In this document: piece by piece, positions 40,434 to 48,135 of the stretch
Position numbering within the stretch: position 1 is the first letter of the stretch
Layout of the letters: the number at the start of each line of letters is the position of its first letter
Assembly (NCBI RefSeq): GCF_000421565.1
Contig: NZ_ATXG01000012.1
Span: 62,001 to 126,000 of the forward strand
Origin: Agromyces subbeticus DSM 16689
Lineage (GTDB): Bacteria > Actinomycetota > Actinomycetes > Actinomycetales > Microbacteriaceae
DNA length: 64,000 nucleotides
Direction: 5' to 3'
Notes under the pieces: generated by a model
The model's input: the letters and a program-made list of their open reading frames with translations, nothing else
Database searches by the model: none
Told to the model about the DNA's origin: nothing
Translations under genes and position numbers: made by a program

Positions 40434-41687
40434 TCAGCGACCGCGGTAGAGCGCCAGCCCCTCGGCATCGCTCGCCCGCGAGGTCGCCCGTCGCGCAGCG
40501 TCGAGCGCCGCCACGGGATCCGGCTCCTGATGGGCGATCACGAGTTGCCGCTCGGCCTCGGCGAGACGCGTGCGCGCGTCGGCGCCGACCGCGTGGCCGC
40601 CGCGATCGATCGCGGCGCGAGCGACCCTGAGCTGGCTCTCTGCGATCGCGATCGCGCCGCCGAGGGCGCCGCGAGCGCCGTCGAGCCGCCCCTGCGCGTT
40701 GCGGGCCGCGGCTCGGGTGACCTCGAGGCGGTCGCGGCACGCCCGCAACCGGTCGCGGTCGGCGAACGGGTCGCCCGCCAGCGCCGACCGGCCGGCCATG
40801 GCGGCGGACCCGTCGCCGATCGCCGATCCCAGCGATGACGCCGCGTCGGGGTCGTCGTGCGCATCGCGCTCGCGTCGGGCCGCGACGAGTTCGGCGTCGA
40901 GCGCGGTCGCCTCTGCTGCGGCATCCGCTTGTGCTGCGGCCAGACGGAGCTCGACCTGCTCGATGTCGTCGAGATCGCGAACGGCGCGCTCGAGATCGTC
41001 GCTCGCGGGGCCCAGTCGATCGGCCGCGGGTTCGCCACGATCCAGGTGCGCCCCGGCCTCGTCGAGTGCACCGGCGGCGGTGGCGAGCGCGGCCTCGGCC
41101 CGAACGAGCGCGGCGTGCGGCTCGGCGAGCGCCGACGGTGCGAATCGAGTGGCCAGCCGCCCGAGCACGGCTTCTGCCTCGACCCGGCGACGGCCGAGTC
41201 GTTCGGCCTGCTGTCTCAGTGCCGGTAGCTCGGCGTACACGCCCCGCTCGCTCCGGCGGCGCGAGGCGATCGACGACTGGGCATCGTCGAGCGCACCGAT
41301 CACTGAGGTGCAGAGCCCCTCGATGCGCGCGCTCCAGGTACGGCGCTCGGCGGCCGTGTCGGCGTCGGCATCGTCGAGCCGCTGCTGCAGGATGAACGCC
41401 TCCCGCATCCAGCCACGGGCCCGCTCGAGGGCGGCTCGCATCGAGGCCACGTCGTCGGCGCCGAACTGCGCCTCGGCGAAGGCGAGCTCGCGCTCCGCGT
41501 CGCGCACGGCGTTGTCGGCCTGCACGATGAGGCCCTTGGCCCGCACCTCGACGGCGGCCCCCGCGGCGAGTGCGGCGCGTTCGCGGCGGGCACCGCCCCG
41601 GCGCAGGGCCACGACGCCGCCGATGAACGCCGCTACGGCCGCTCCGAACACGAGGAGGGAGGGCAACCACCAGAGTCCGTCGGGCAT
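40434..41687 (-). CDS. Membrane-anchored coiled-coil protein, unknown
   Basis: 417 residues. One N-terminal membrane helix at about 5-29 is followed by some 370 residues of Ala/Arg/Glu/Asp-rich sequence predicted as long helices or coiled coil. No enzyme motif. The layout resembles the C-terminal part of actinobacterial TPM-domain proteins without the TPM domain, a weak resemblance. The start at 41687 is set by the -10-like TAGACT 7 nt upstream (41695-41700), a leaderless arrangement. Confidence 0.65.
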   Translation of the reverse strand: MPDGLWWLPSLLVFGAAVAAFIGGVVALRRGGARRERAALAAGAAVEVRAKGLIVQADNAVRDAERELAFAEAQFGADDVASMRAALERARGWMREAFILQQRLDDADADTAAERRTWSARIEGLCTSVIGALDDAQSSIASRRRSERGVYAELPALRQQAERLGRRRVEAEAVLGRLATRFAPSALAEPHAALVRAEAALATAAGALDEAGAHLDRGEPAADRLGPASDDLERAVRDLDDIEQVELRLAAAQADAAAEATALDAELVAARRERDAHDDPDAASSLGSAIGDGSAAMAGRSALAGDPFADRDRLRACRDRLEVTRAAARNAQGRLDGARGALGGAIAIAESQLRVARAAIDRGGHAVGADARTRLAEAERQLVIAHQEPDPVAALDAARRATSRASDAEGLALYRGR

Positions 41688-41787
41688 GAGCGGGAGTCTA
41701 GGCGTTCGTGATTCACGCGCCCCGTGCGTCGGCTCCGAATGCGGCGCGGCGCTTGGCAGCGGCATCCCCTCGCCCTACTCTCGGCTC

Positions 41788-42321
41788 ATGCGGGTGCTCC
41801 TGAAACTCACGCTCGATTGCACTCCGGATGCCGCGTGGCGAGCGCTTCGGAGCCCGGCCGTGCTGCGCGAGGTCGTGGCGCCGTGGCTCGATTTCGACTC
41901 CCTCGAGCCCGGCGGGCTGCCGACCGTGTGGCCCGAGGGGCCGCACCGCCTGCGGGTGCTCGCGTTCCGCCGCTACCCGATGGGCGAGGAACGCGTCGAT
42001 CTCAGCAGTCCTGGCGGCCTGCCGGCGGGCGTGCGGATGCTCCGCGACGCGGGCGGGGCCGAGACCGGGCCGTTCGCGGCGTTCGACGAGTGGGATCATC
42101 GCATGGCCGTCTCGGCCCTGCCCGACGGGCGCACGCTCTACCGCGATCAGCTGCTCGCGACAGCGGGCGTCGCCGATGCTCTGCTCTGGTACCCGACGTG
42201 GGCGTTCTGGCAGTGGCGGGGCATGCAGTTGCGCCGGCTCGCGCCGAGCTGGCGGTACGACCCGCCGGGAACGGCCGACGCCGCCGTCGCCGCCGACGAC
42301 GTGACACGAGGAGCAGCATGA
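41788..42321 (+). CDS. Hypothetical protein, SRPBCC-like
   Basis: 177 residues. MRVLLKLTLDCTPDAAWRALRSPAVLREVVAPWLDF looks like the first strand and helices of the START/SRPBCC ligand-binding fold, and the rest is strand-rich with a C-terminal helix. No catalytic residues are implied. -10-like TACTCT (41776-41781) is 6 nt upstream of the ATG. It overlaps the DUF1684 gene by ATGA, so the two are coupled. Confidence 0.6.
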   Translation: MRVLLKLTLDCTPDAAWRALRSPAVLREVVAPWLDFDSLEPGGLPTVWPEGPHRLRVLAFRRYPMGEERVDLSSPGGLPAGVRMLRDAGGAETGPFAAFDEWDHRMAVSALPDGRTLYRDQLLATAGVADALLWYPTWAFWQWRGMQLRRLAPSWRYDPPGTADAAVAADDVTRGAA

Positions 42322-42947
42322 CCGACACCCTCGGCGCCCTCCAGCTCAGCGACTGGCGACGACGCGTCTTCGGGCTCTACTCGGGAGTGCGGCAGCTCAG
42401 CGTGCACTCGCCGCAGGCGGGCCACGACCTCTGGAAGTCGGCTCGAGACGAGCTCTTCGCGGGACATCCGCAATCACCGCTCCTGCCCGACGACCGGGCG
42501 CGCTTCACCGGCCTCACTGTGGCGAGGTACGACCCCGACTGGCGCTTCGAACTCGAGGTGCACCGCCCGGCCGAGCCGGTGCGCATGAACGTCGACAGCG
42601 CCACCGACGGGGTGATCGCGTTCTCGCTCGTCGGCACGGTGCGCATTCCCTACCTCGGTTCGCTCGACGTCTGGCGTCTCACCGGTTATGGCGGCGGACT
42701 CTTCGTGCCCGTGAAGGACGCCCTCGCCGGTGCGCCCGGCGGCACGTACGGCGGCGGCCGGTACCTGCTCGACACCGTGAAGGGCGCCGACCTCGGCCCC
42801 GGCGCCGAGCCCGACACGATCGTCGTCGACTTCAACTTCGCCTACAACCCGTCGTGCGCCTACGACCCCTCGTGGTCGTGCCCGCTCGCCCAGCCCGGCA
42901 ACACGCTGCGTCACGACGTGCCCGTCGGCGAGCGGATGGCGCGCTGA
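42318..42947 (+). CDS. DUF1684 family protein
   Basis: 209 residues with the conserved C-terminal block of DUF1684: GGRYLLDTVKGADLG followed by FNFAYNPSCAYDPSWSCPLA and PGN. Most members are about 180-290 residues and of unknown function. GAGGAG precedes the ATG, which overlaps the upstream stop as ATGA. Cytosolic, no signal peptide. Confidence 0.85.
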   Translation: MTDTLGALQLSDWRRRVFGLYSGVRQLSVHSPQAGHDLWKSARDELFAGHPQSPLLPDDRARFTGLTVARYDPDWRFELEVHRPAEPVRMNVDSATDGVIAFSLVGTVRIPYLGSLDVWRLTGYGGGLFVPVKDALAGAPGGTYGGGRYLLDTVKGADLGPGAEPDTIVVDFNFAYNPSCAYDPSWSCPLAQPGNTLRHDVPVGERMAR

Positions 42948-43186
42948 CCCGCATACAGGGTGTGCGCAGGGGCATCCGCTACACTCAAATACGGCGAGCG
43001 CGATGACCGCGCCGCCTGCGTCGTAGAAACGCTTCCGGGCATTGCATCTCGTGCAGTGGCCCGTTGACTCTCATACGGCGAACGGATGCGCCGACCGGCG
43101 CCTTCGCCAAACACCCACCGCCGGGTCGAGAACCCTCCGCAACGCGGAGCTCGAACCAGCGGTGTGCTCTGCCCTGAAAGGCACCA
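42948..43186 (+). promoter_or_regulatory. Promoter and long 5' leader of the DEAD-box helicase gene
   Basis: 239 bp without a gene. A -10-like TACACT (42980-42985) would give a leader of about 195 nt. Within it ATACGGCGA-type words recur (42989-43000 and 43074-43085) and several short hairpins are possible. Long leaders are usual for cold-induced RNA helicases, but no known RNA family is recognised. Confidence 0.5.
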
Positions 43187-44767
43187 GTGACCGACATCAC
43201 CTTCAGCACGCTCGGCGTGCCCGCCCCCCTCGTCTCCGTACTCGCGGCCGACGGCAAGACCACCGCGTTCCCGATCCAGGTCGACACGCTGCCCGACACG
43301 CTCGCCGGACGCGACGTGCTCGGCCGAGGCAAGACCGGCTCGGGCAAGACCATCGCCTTCGCGCTGCCCATGGTGGCGCGCCTCGGCACCTCACTCGCCG
43401 GCGGACGCCGCCGCCCGGGCCGCCCGCTCGCCCTCGTGCTCGCACCGACCCGTGAGCTCGCGACCCAGATCGACGCGGTGCTCGCACCGCTCGCCGCCGC
43501 CTACGACATGAAGACCACGACGATCTTCGGCGGCATCAGCCAGAAGCGTCAGGTCGACGCGCTGCGCGCCGGCGTCGACATCGTCGTCGCCTGCCCCGGT
43601 CGTCTCGAAGACCTCATGAAGCAGGGCTTCGTGACCCTCGATGCCGTCGAGATCACCGTGCTCGACGAGGCCGACCACATGGCCGACCTCGGCTTCCTTC
43701 CGGTCGTCACGCGCATCATGGACAAGACGCCCTCGGGCGGCCAGCGCCTGCTGTTCTCGGCGACCCTCGACAACGGGGTCGACAAGCTCGTCAAGCGCTT
43801 CCTCCACAACGAGGTGCTGCACTCGGTCGACGAGGCCACCTCGCACGTCGCTGCCATGACCCACCACGTCTTCGAGGTCGCCGACGTCGACGCGAAGAAC
43901 GACCTCGTGAAGACGCTCGCGAGCGGCACCGGCCGCCGCATCCTCTTCATGCGCACGAAGCACCACGCCAAGAAGCTCGCGAAGAAGCTCACCGAGCAGG
44001 GCATCCCCGCGGTCGACCTGCACGGCAACCTCTCGCAGCCGCAGCGCGATCGCAACCTCGCGGCGTTCTCCGACGGCAGCGCCAACGTCATGGTCGCCAC
44101 GGATGTCGCGGCGCGCGGCGTGCACGTCGACAACATCGAGCTCGTGATCCACGTCGACCCGCCCATGGAGCACAAGGCGTACCTGCACCGCTCGGGCCGC
44201 ACCGCTCGCGCCGGGAGCGAGGGCGACGTCGTCACCATCAGCCTGCCCGCGCAGAAGCAGGACCTGAAGACGCTGCTGCGCAAGGCCGCGATCACAGTCA
44301 CCCCGCAGCAGGTCACCGCGACCTCCCCCGCGGTCACGAGCCTCGTCGGCGACGTCGCCCCGTACGTCAAGCCGGCGCCCCGCGCCGCTGAGCACCAGGG
44401 CGGCGGCGGTCGTTCGCAGGGCGCCAACGCCCAGCGCAAGCGCGTCGCTCGCGACGAGCGCGGCGGCGAAGCCCGCACGGGCGCCGCAGCCGGTGCCGGT
44501 CAGGGTCGCGGTCGCGGTCGTGGCCGCGGCGGCAACGGCGAAGGGCAGTCGGATGTCGCCGGCGCACCGCGCCGCGACCGCTCGGGCCGCCCGGCCGAGG
44601 CTCGCGCCAACGCACCCAAGCAGGGCGGCGGCCAGGGCCGCGGCGCGCAGACGACGGGCGCGCAGCGCGGAACGTCCGCTCGCTCGGGCGCGAAGCAGCC
44701 GCTTCGCGTCGGCAGCCTCGTCTCGCCCTCGGCCAACTCGCGCGGCAGCCGGCGCGCGCAGGGCTGA
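43187..44767 (+). CDS. DEAD/DEAH-box ATP-dependent RNA helicase
   Basis: 526 residues. Helicase motifs in order: Q-type FSTLGVPAPL and FPIQ, I GKTGSGKT, Ia APTRELATQ, Ib PGRLEDL, II DEAD (VLDEADHMADLGF), III SAT (LLFSATLDN), V ATDVAARG and VI HRSGRTARAG. The C-terminal 130 residues are low-complexity, rich in Arg, Gly, Gln and Ala (RGRGRGRGG), a typical RNA-binding tail. The start is the GTG at 43187 with AAAGG upstream. Expected role in RNA remodelling, rRNA maturation or cold adaptation. It has its own long leader and a strong terminator. Confidence 0.95.
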   Translation: MTDITFSTLGVPAPLVSVLAADGKTTAFPIQVDTLPDTLAGRDVLGRGKTGSGKTIAFALPMVARLGTSLAGGRRRPGRPLALVLAPTRELATQIDAVLAPLAAAYDMKTTTIFGGISQKRQVDALRAGVDIVVACPGRLEDLMKQGFVTLDAVEITVLDEADHMADLGFLPVVTRIMDKTPSGGQRLLFSATLDNGVDKLVKRFLHNEVLHSVDEATSHVAAMTHHVFEVADVDAKNDLVKTLASGTGRRILFMRTKHHAKKLAKKLTEQGIPAVDLHGNLSQPQRDRNLAAFSDGSANVMVATDVAARGVHVDNIELVIHVDPPMEHKAYLHRSGRTARAGSEGDVVTISLPAQKQDLKTLLRKAAITVTPQQVTATSPAVTSLVGDVAPYVKPAPRAAEHQGGGGRSQGANAQRKRVARDERGGEARTGAAAGAGQGRGRGRGRGGNGEGQSDVAGAPRRDRSGRPAEARANAPKQGGGQGRGAQTTGAQRGTSARSGAKQPLRVGSLVSPSANSRGSRRAQG

Positions 44768-44784
44768 CACCCGAGCACTCCGCT

Positions 44785-44820
44785 GAACGGCCCCGACGAG
44801 TTCGCTCGTCGGGGCCGTTC
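44785..44820 (+). terminator. Terminator of the DEAD-box helicase gene
   Basis: Perfect 16-bp stem with a TTCG loop, 17 bp after the stop codon. Confidence 0.85.
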
Positions 44821-44991
44821 GCGTCTGCCGGGCTCAGCCACGGCAATCGTGCCGAGTGGCTGTGCCGGCGGGCCGGTGTCCCCCGACCCGGCCCGCCGCC
44901 CGCCAGATCGGCGGAACCGGCCCGCGTCCCCTGCAGGCCGGCACCGCCGAGCTGGCGAGCCGTTCGGCGCCGCCACTTCAGCCGCTGCACT
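44821..44991. other. Non-coding stretch after the helicase
   Basis: No gene seen. It contains a 10-bp stem with an 11-nt loop (44867-44897) that could terminate minus-strand transcription from the small gene at 44992-45108. Confidence 0.4.
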
Positions 44992-45108
44992 TCACATTCC
45001 CGACATCACCGCCCGCCCGATCTCGCCGCCGACGACGAGCGCAACGCAGACGGCGGCAGCCAGGGCGGCGCTGACGAGCACGGTCCTCATCACCCTCGTT
45101 CGCGGCAT
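44992..45108 (-). CDS. Possible 38-aa single-pass membrane peptide
   Basis: Short frame reading MPRTRVMRTVLVS, then a hydrophobic helix rich in Ala and Val, then GGEIGRAVMSGM. GGAGG (45115-45119) lies six bases before the ATG and third-position GC is high. It is divergent from the secreted crystallin-like gene. Too short for certainty; conservation would decide. Confidence 0.4.
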   Translation of the reverse strand: MPRTRVMRTVLVSAALAAAVCVALVVGGEIGRAVMSGM

Positions 45109-45242
45109 CCTCGGCCTCCGTCGTTCACATCGGTATGTCCGGCTCGACCGCACCGGTTCCATCGGATCCCACGGAACTTCGCTGCGCTGCCGGACATTCC
45201 CTGTTGTGCCCGCCGATCGGCGGGCTGAGACGAGGAAACCCG

Positions 45243-45848
45243 ATGAAGAGAACCCATGCGGCCGCCGCCGTGCTCGCCGCGACGCTCCTGCTCGCGGGCG
45301 TCGGCGCCACCGCACCGGCTGCCGCGATCCCGCCGACTGCTGCGCTCCCGACGGCCGTCGTACCCGGCGCAGACGCCGCGAACCCGGTCGACCCGACGAC
45401 CCAGAAGCGCCCGGTGCACTGCGCCGTCGAGGTGCGCCCGATCGACCAGCCGCCCGTCGAGTCGGTGCCCGTCTGCTTCGCCGATTCGCACGGAGTGGAC
45501 CGCTACCTCGATGCCGTCACGTCTGCCGACGCGTCGTCACGCGGCGTCGCCGCCGCCTCGACACCGCTCGGCACCGTCTACTCGAACAGCAACGGCGGCG
45601 GCTCGAGTCTCACCTTCTGGGGCGCGAGCGGATGCTACGGCGTCGTGTTCGGCTTCTCGAGCATGCCCTCGGGCTGGAGCAGCAACGTGAGCTCAGCGGG
45701 CGGCTCGAACGGCTGCTGGGTCACGCTGTACGGCGCGACCGGATACGGCGGCGCTCGCCTGAACTGCACTCCGTGGTGCGGCGGCGTCGGAAGCCTCAAC
45801 GACCAGGTGCGTTCGGTCGTGTTCCGCCCGACCGGCACGTTCGGCTAG
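45243..45848 (+). CDS. Secreted beta/gamma-crystallin-like protein (peptidase-inhibitor I36-like)
   Basis: 201 residues. A signal peptide (MKRTHAAAAVLAATLLLAG, cut near Ala-Ala about 26) is followed by a Pro/Ala-rich spacer and a C-terminal domain of about 80 residues. That domain has the beta/gamma-crystallin Greek-key pattern: CYGVVFGFSSMPSGWSSNVS, VTLYGATGYGGARLNC and LNDQVRSVVF. Several cysteines may form disulfides. The family includes Streptomyces metalloprotease inhibitors and calcium-binding proteins; which applies here is open. The start at 45243 has GAGGAA upstream. Its TAG stop shares a CTAG with the stop of the convergent gene. Confidence 0.75.
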   Translation: MKRTHAAAAVLAATLLLAGVGATAPAAAIPPTAALPTAVVPGADAANPVDPTTQKRPVHCAVEVRPIDQPPVESVPVCFADSHGVDRYLDAVTSADASSRGVAAASTPLGTVYSNSNGGGSSLTFWGASGCYGVVFGFSSMPSGWSSNVSSAGGSNGCWVTLYGATGYGGARLNCTPWCGGVGSLNDQVRSVVFRPTGTFG

Positions 45849-46348
45849 TCGTCGAGCGGTGCCAGCCCGAGCGCGGCGCAGATCGCCGCGTTCGACGATG
45901 GCACCACGGCCGCGCTCCCGTCGGGCATGACGCATGCCTGCAGCTCGTCGGGAACGCGGCCGGGCGGGTTGCTCGCTGCCGTGGGATCGAACTCCTCGTC
46001 GAGCACGCCCTGCTGCCACATGAGCGAGCAGAGTTCGACGGCGTCGGCTACCCGGCCGGCGCCGCTCGGCGAGGCGACCGTCGCCGACGAACCCGGGTAG
46101 CCGCCGTCGGCGTCTCGCTCCGCATGCGTCATGCACAGCACGATCTCGCTGTTCGAGACGCTCGCGGGCTGCAGCAGCACGGCGCCGGCCGTCGCGGCGA
46201 CTCCGATCGCGAGCACGCCGAGGCCGCTCCAGCCGAGGAGCCGCACGCGACGACGTTTCGCCTGAACCGCGGGCTGCGTGCGCACGTGGTCGAGCAGCAT
46301 CGCGCGAATCGCGGCGTCGCGCTCGGGTTGCATCTCGGGCTCGTTCAT
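45845..46348 (-). CDS. Membrane partner of the ECF sigma factor (possible anti-sigma factor)
   Basis: 167 residues. A cytosolic N-terminus of about 36 residues is followed by one membrane helix at about 38-60 and an extracellular domain with four cysteines (VLCMTHAERD, ELCSLMW, QACVMPD, AICAALG). It overlaps the sigma gene by ATGA, the usual sigma/anti-sigma pairing, but it has no HxxxCxxC zinc anti-sigma motif. It may be an atypical anti-sigma factor or a sensor. It ends convergently on the crystallin-like gene. Confidence 0.65.
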   Translation of the reverse strand: MNEPEMQPERDAAIRAMLLDHVRTQPAVQAKRRRVRLLGWSGLGVLAIGVAATAGAVLLQPASVSNSEIVLCMTHAERDADGGYPGSSATVASPSGAGRVADAVELCSLMWQQGVLDEEFDPTAASNPPGRVPDELQACVMPDGSAAVVPSSNAAICAALGLAPLDD

Positions 46349-47016
46349 CCCGCCACCCCCAGGTCTTCGGCGGCCGGCGCCGCGACCGCGCGGTCGACGG
46401 ATGCCGAGCGATCGACGGATGCCGCGGGGCTCGGCCCTGCGGTTGCATCATGTGGTTCGCGCAGGCCGGCGAGCTCGCGCTGCAGCTTCGCCCGGGCGCG
46501 GGAGAGCCGCGACTTCACGGTGCCGACCGGCAGGTCGAGCACGCTCGCCACCGTCGCCATGGGCAGCTGATCGACGAGGCAGAGGTCGACGATGCGCCGG
46601 TCTCTCGGGCCGAGGCGCCGCAGCGCGTCGGCGACGCCCTGCGACATCCGCTCGCCGTCGAGCCGCTCGGCCACCTCGTGACTCGGGTCGACCACGTGTT
46701 CGGCCGCCGGGAGCTTCGCCAGCAGGCGCCCGTACCGACGACTCGACCGCTGGTTGTTGAGCGACACGTTCGTGGTCACGACGAGCAGCCAGGGCAGGAG
46801 GGATCCGTCGACGAATCGCACCTCGCGGCGCCGGCGCCAGGCTTCGAGGAAGACGACGGCCACAACGTCTTCGGCATCGGTGCGATCGAGCACTCGGGAG
46901 TAGGCCTTGCGGAAGATGCGGGCGCGGTATCGGTCGTAGACGACGCCGAACGACGCCTCTGTGCCCGAAGTCGCCTCGAGCCAGAGCGCCGCGTCGGATC
47001 GGGCGTCGTCAACCAT
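46345..47016 (-). CDS. ECF-type RNA polymerase sigma factor
   Basis: 223 residues. Region 2 is seen as YDRYRARIFRKAYSRVLDRTDAEDVVAVVFLEAW (about 26-60) and region 4 as LGPRDRRIVDLCLVDQLP followed by the helix-turn-helix VGTVKSRLSRARAKL (about 135-185). A C-terminal extension of about 35 residues is rich in Ala and Asp. A -10-like TAGGCT lies 9 nt before the ATG at 47016. Its regulon cannot be told; the downstream gene is a membrane protein with an outer cysteine-bearing domain, consistent with sensing an envelope signal. Confidence 0.9.
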   Translation of the reverse strand: MVDDARSDAALWLEATSGTEASFGVVYDRYRARIFRKAYSRVLDRTDAEDVVAVVFLEAWRRRREVRFVDGSLLPWLLVVTTNVSLNNQRSSRRYGRLLAKLPAAEHVVDPSHEVAERLDGERMSQGVADALRRLGPRDRRIVDLCLVDQLPMATVASVLDLPVGTVKSRLSRARAKLQRELAGLREPHDATAGPSPAASVDRSASVDRAVAAPAAEDLGVAG

Positions 47017-47175
47017 GGTCGAGCCAGCCTAACCGGGGCGGGCCGGCTCGCTCGGCTCTGCGTCGGACGACGACCTCGGCGCGCTGCGGTTTCGCCTGGC
47101 ATCGCGCGCGGGCCGTGCATGCAGTGCGCTCCCTCCCCAGGCCCACCGCTCCGGCCGGGCACACAGAGGGATGTC

Positions 47176-47214
47176 CGGATGCCGGCGCCGGGTTCCATCC
47201 TCGGCGCCGGCATC
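47176..47214 (-). terminator. Hairpin after the VOC gene
   Basis: 14-bp perfect stem with an 11-nt loop, 22 bp after the VOC stop codon on the minus strand. The rest of the 220-bp gap (47017-47236) shows nothing further. Confidence 0.7.
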
Positions 47215-47236
47215 CCGGACGTTGCAACGGCCGGGA

Positions 47237-47647
47237 TCAGGCGGAGGGCGCCTGCGCGATGCGGATCGTGTTGCCCGACGGGTCGCGGAACGCGCAGTCG
47301 CGCGGGCCCCAGCCCTGATCGATGGGCTCCTGCAGGACTTCGGCGCCCGAGGCGCGCACGGTCTCGAACGTGGCGTCGACGTCGTCGGAGCTGAAGACGA
47401 ACAGCGGCAGCACGCCCTTGGTGAGCAGCTCCTGCAGGGCGTCGCCGTCGGCCTGCGAGCGACCCGCGTGCGGCACCGAGAGCACGATGCCGAGCCCCGG
47501 CTGGGCGTCGCTGCCGAGCGTGACCCAGCGGTACTCCCCGGAGGTGACGTCGTTCTGCACCTCGAGGCCGAGCGCGTCGCGATAGAAGCCGAGCGACTCG
47601 TCGACGTCGTTGACGGTGATGTTGGTGTACTGGAGTGCGATGGTCAT
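47237..47647 (-). CDS. VOC family protein (glyoxalase/bleomycin-resistance fold)
   Basis: 136 residues with two beta-alpha-beta-beta-beta repeats. MTIALQYTNITVNDVDESLGFYRDALGLEV starts the first and PLFVFSSDDVDATFETVRASGAEVLQEP the second, ending CAFRDPSGNTIRI. Metal ligands are not clear (no His at the usual first position), so it may be a binding protein. The start follows a -10-like TAATGT by 7 nt (47655-47660), which overlaps the stop of the AraC gene, so it may be both co-transcribed and separately leaderless. Confidence 0.85.
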   Translation of the reverse strand: MTIALQYTNITVNDVDESLGFYRDALGLEVQNDVTSGEYRWVTLGSDAQPGLGIVLSVPHAGRSQADGDALQELLTKGVLPLFVFSSDDVDATFETVRASGAEVLQEPIDQGWGPRDCAFRDPSGNTIRIAQAPSA

Positions 47648-47657
47648 GGCCTCGACA

Positions 47658-48098
47658 TTATGCCGCCGAGCCGTCGCTCGCTTCTCCGATCCTGCTCGAT
47701 GCCGGGCGCGCAGGGCGGGTGAGGGTTCTCGCGACGAACGGCGGCATGGCCTTGACCGCTTCGTGAGCGTGGCGACGGTATTCGGTGGGCGTCTCGCCGA
47801 CGATCTCGGTGAACTTCGAGCTGAACGAGCCGAGCGAGGTACAGCCGACCTGCATGCACGCGTCGGTGACGCTCACCCCGGCCCGCAGCAGCGCCATCGC
47901 GCGCTCGATCCTGCGAGTCATCAGGTGGCTGTACGGCGTCTCGCCGTAGGCCGCACGGAACTGGCGCGAGAAATGGGCGGGCGACATGAGCGCCTTCGCG
48001 GCCATCGTCGGCACGTCGAGCGGCTTGGCGTACTCGCGATCGATGAGGTCGCGGGCGCGGCGCAGGTGCGCGAGATTCTCGAGCTCCTGCGGCGTCAT
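47658..48098 (-). CDS. AraC-family transcription regulator (DNA-binding domain only)
   Basis: 146 residues that are essentially the two-helix-turn-helix AraC domain: LDVPTMAAKALMSPAHFSRQFRAAYG and SVTDACMQVGCTSLGSFSSKFTEIVGETPTEYRR, with a basic tail. No ligand domain. It sits 10 bp before the VOC gene, a pairing common in actinomycetes, and probably controls it. The -10-like TACCGT (48105-48110) is 6 nt before the ATG (leaderless). It follows the hydroxyproline operon in the same direction but has its own promoter. Confidence 0.88.
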   Translation of the reverse strand: MTPQELENLAHLRRARDLIDREYAKPLDVPTMAAKALMSPAHFSRQFRAAYGETPYSHLMTRRIERAMALLRAGVSVTDACMQVGCTSLGSFSSKFTEIVGETPTEYRRHAHEAVKAMPPFVARTLTRPARPASSRIGEASDGSAA

Positions 48099-48135
48099 GC
48101 TGCCACGGTAGCACCGGGGCCCTACACGAAACGGG

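Noticed and set aside
48099..48135. AraC regulator as the regulator of the hydroxyproline operon
   Set aside because: It has its own leaderless promoter and sits 10 bp before a VOC gene; the GntR gene inside the operon is the better candidate.
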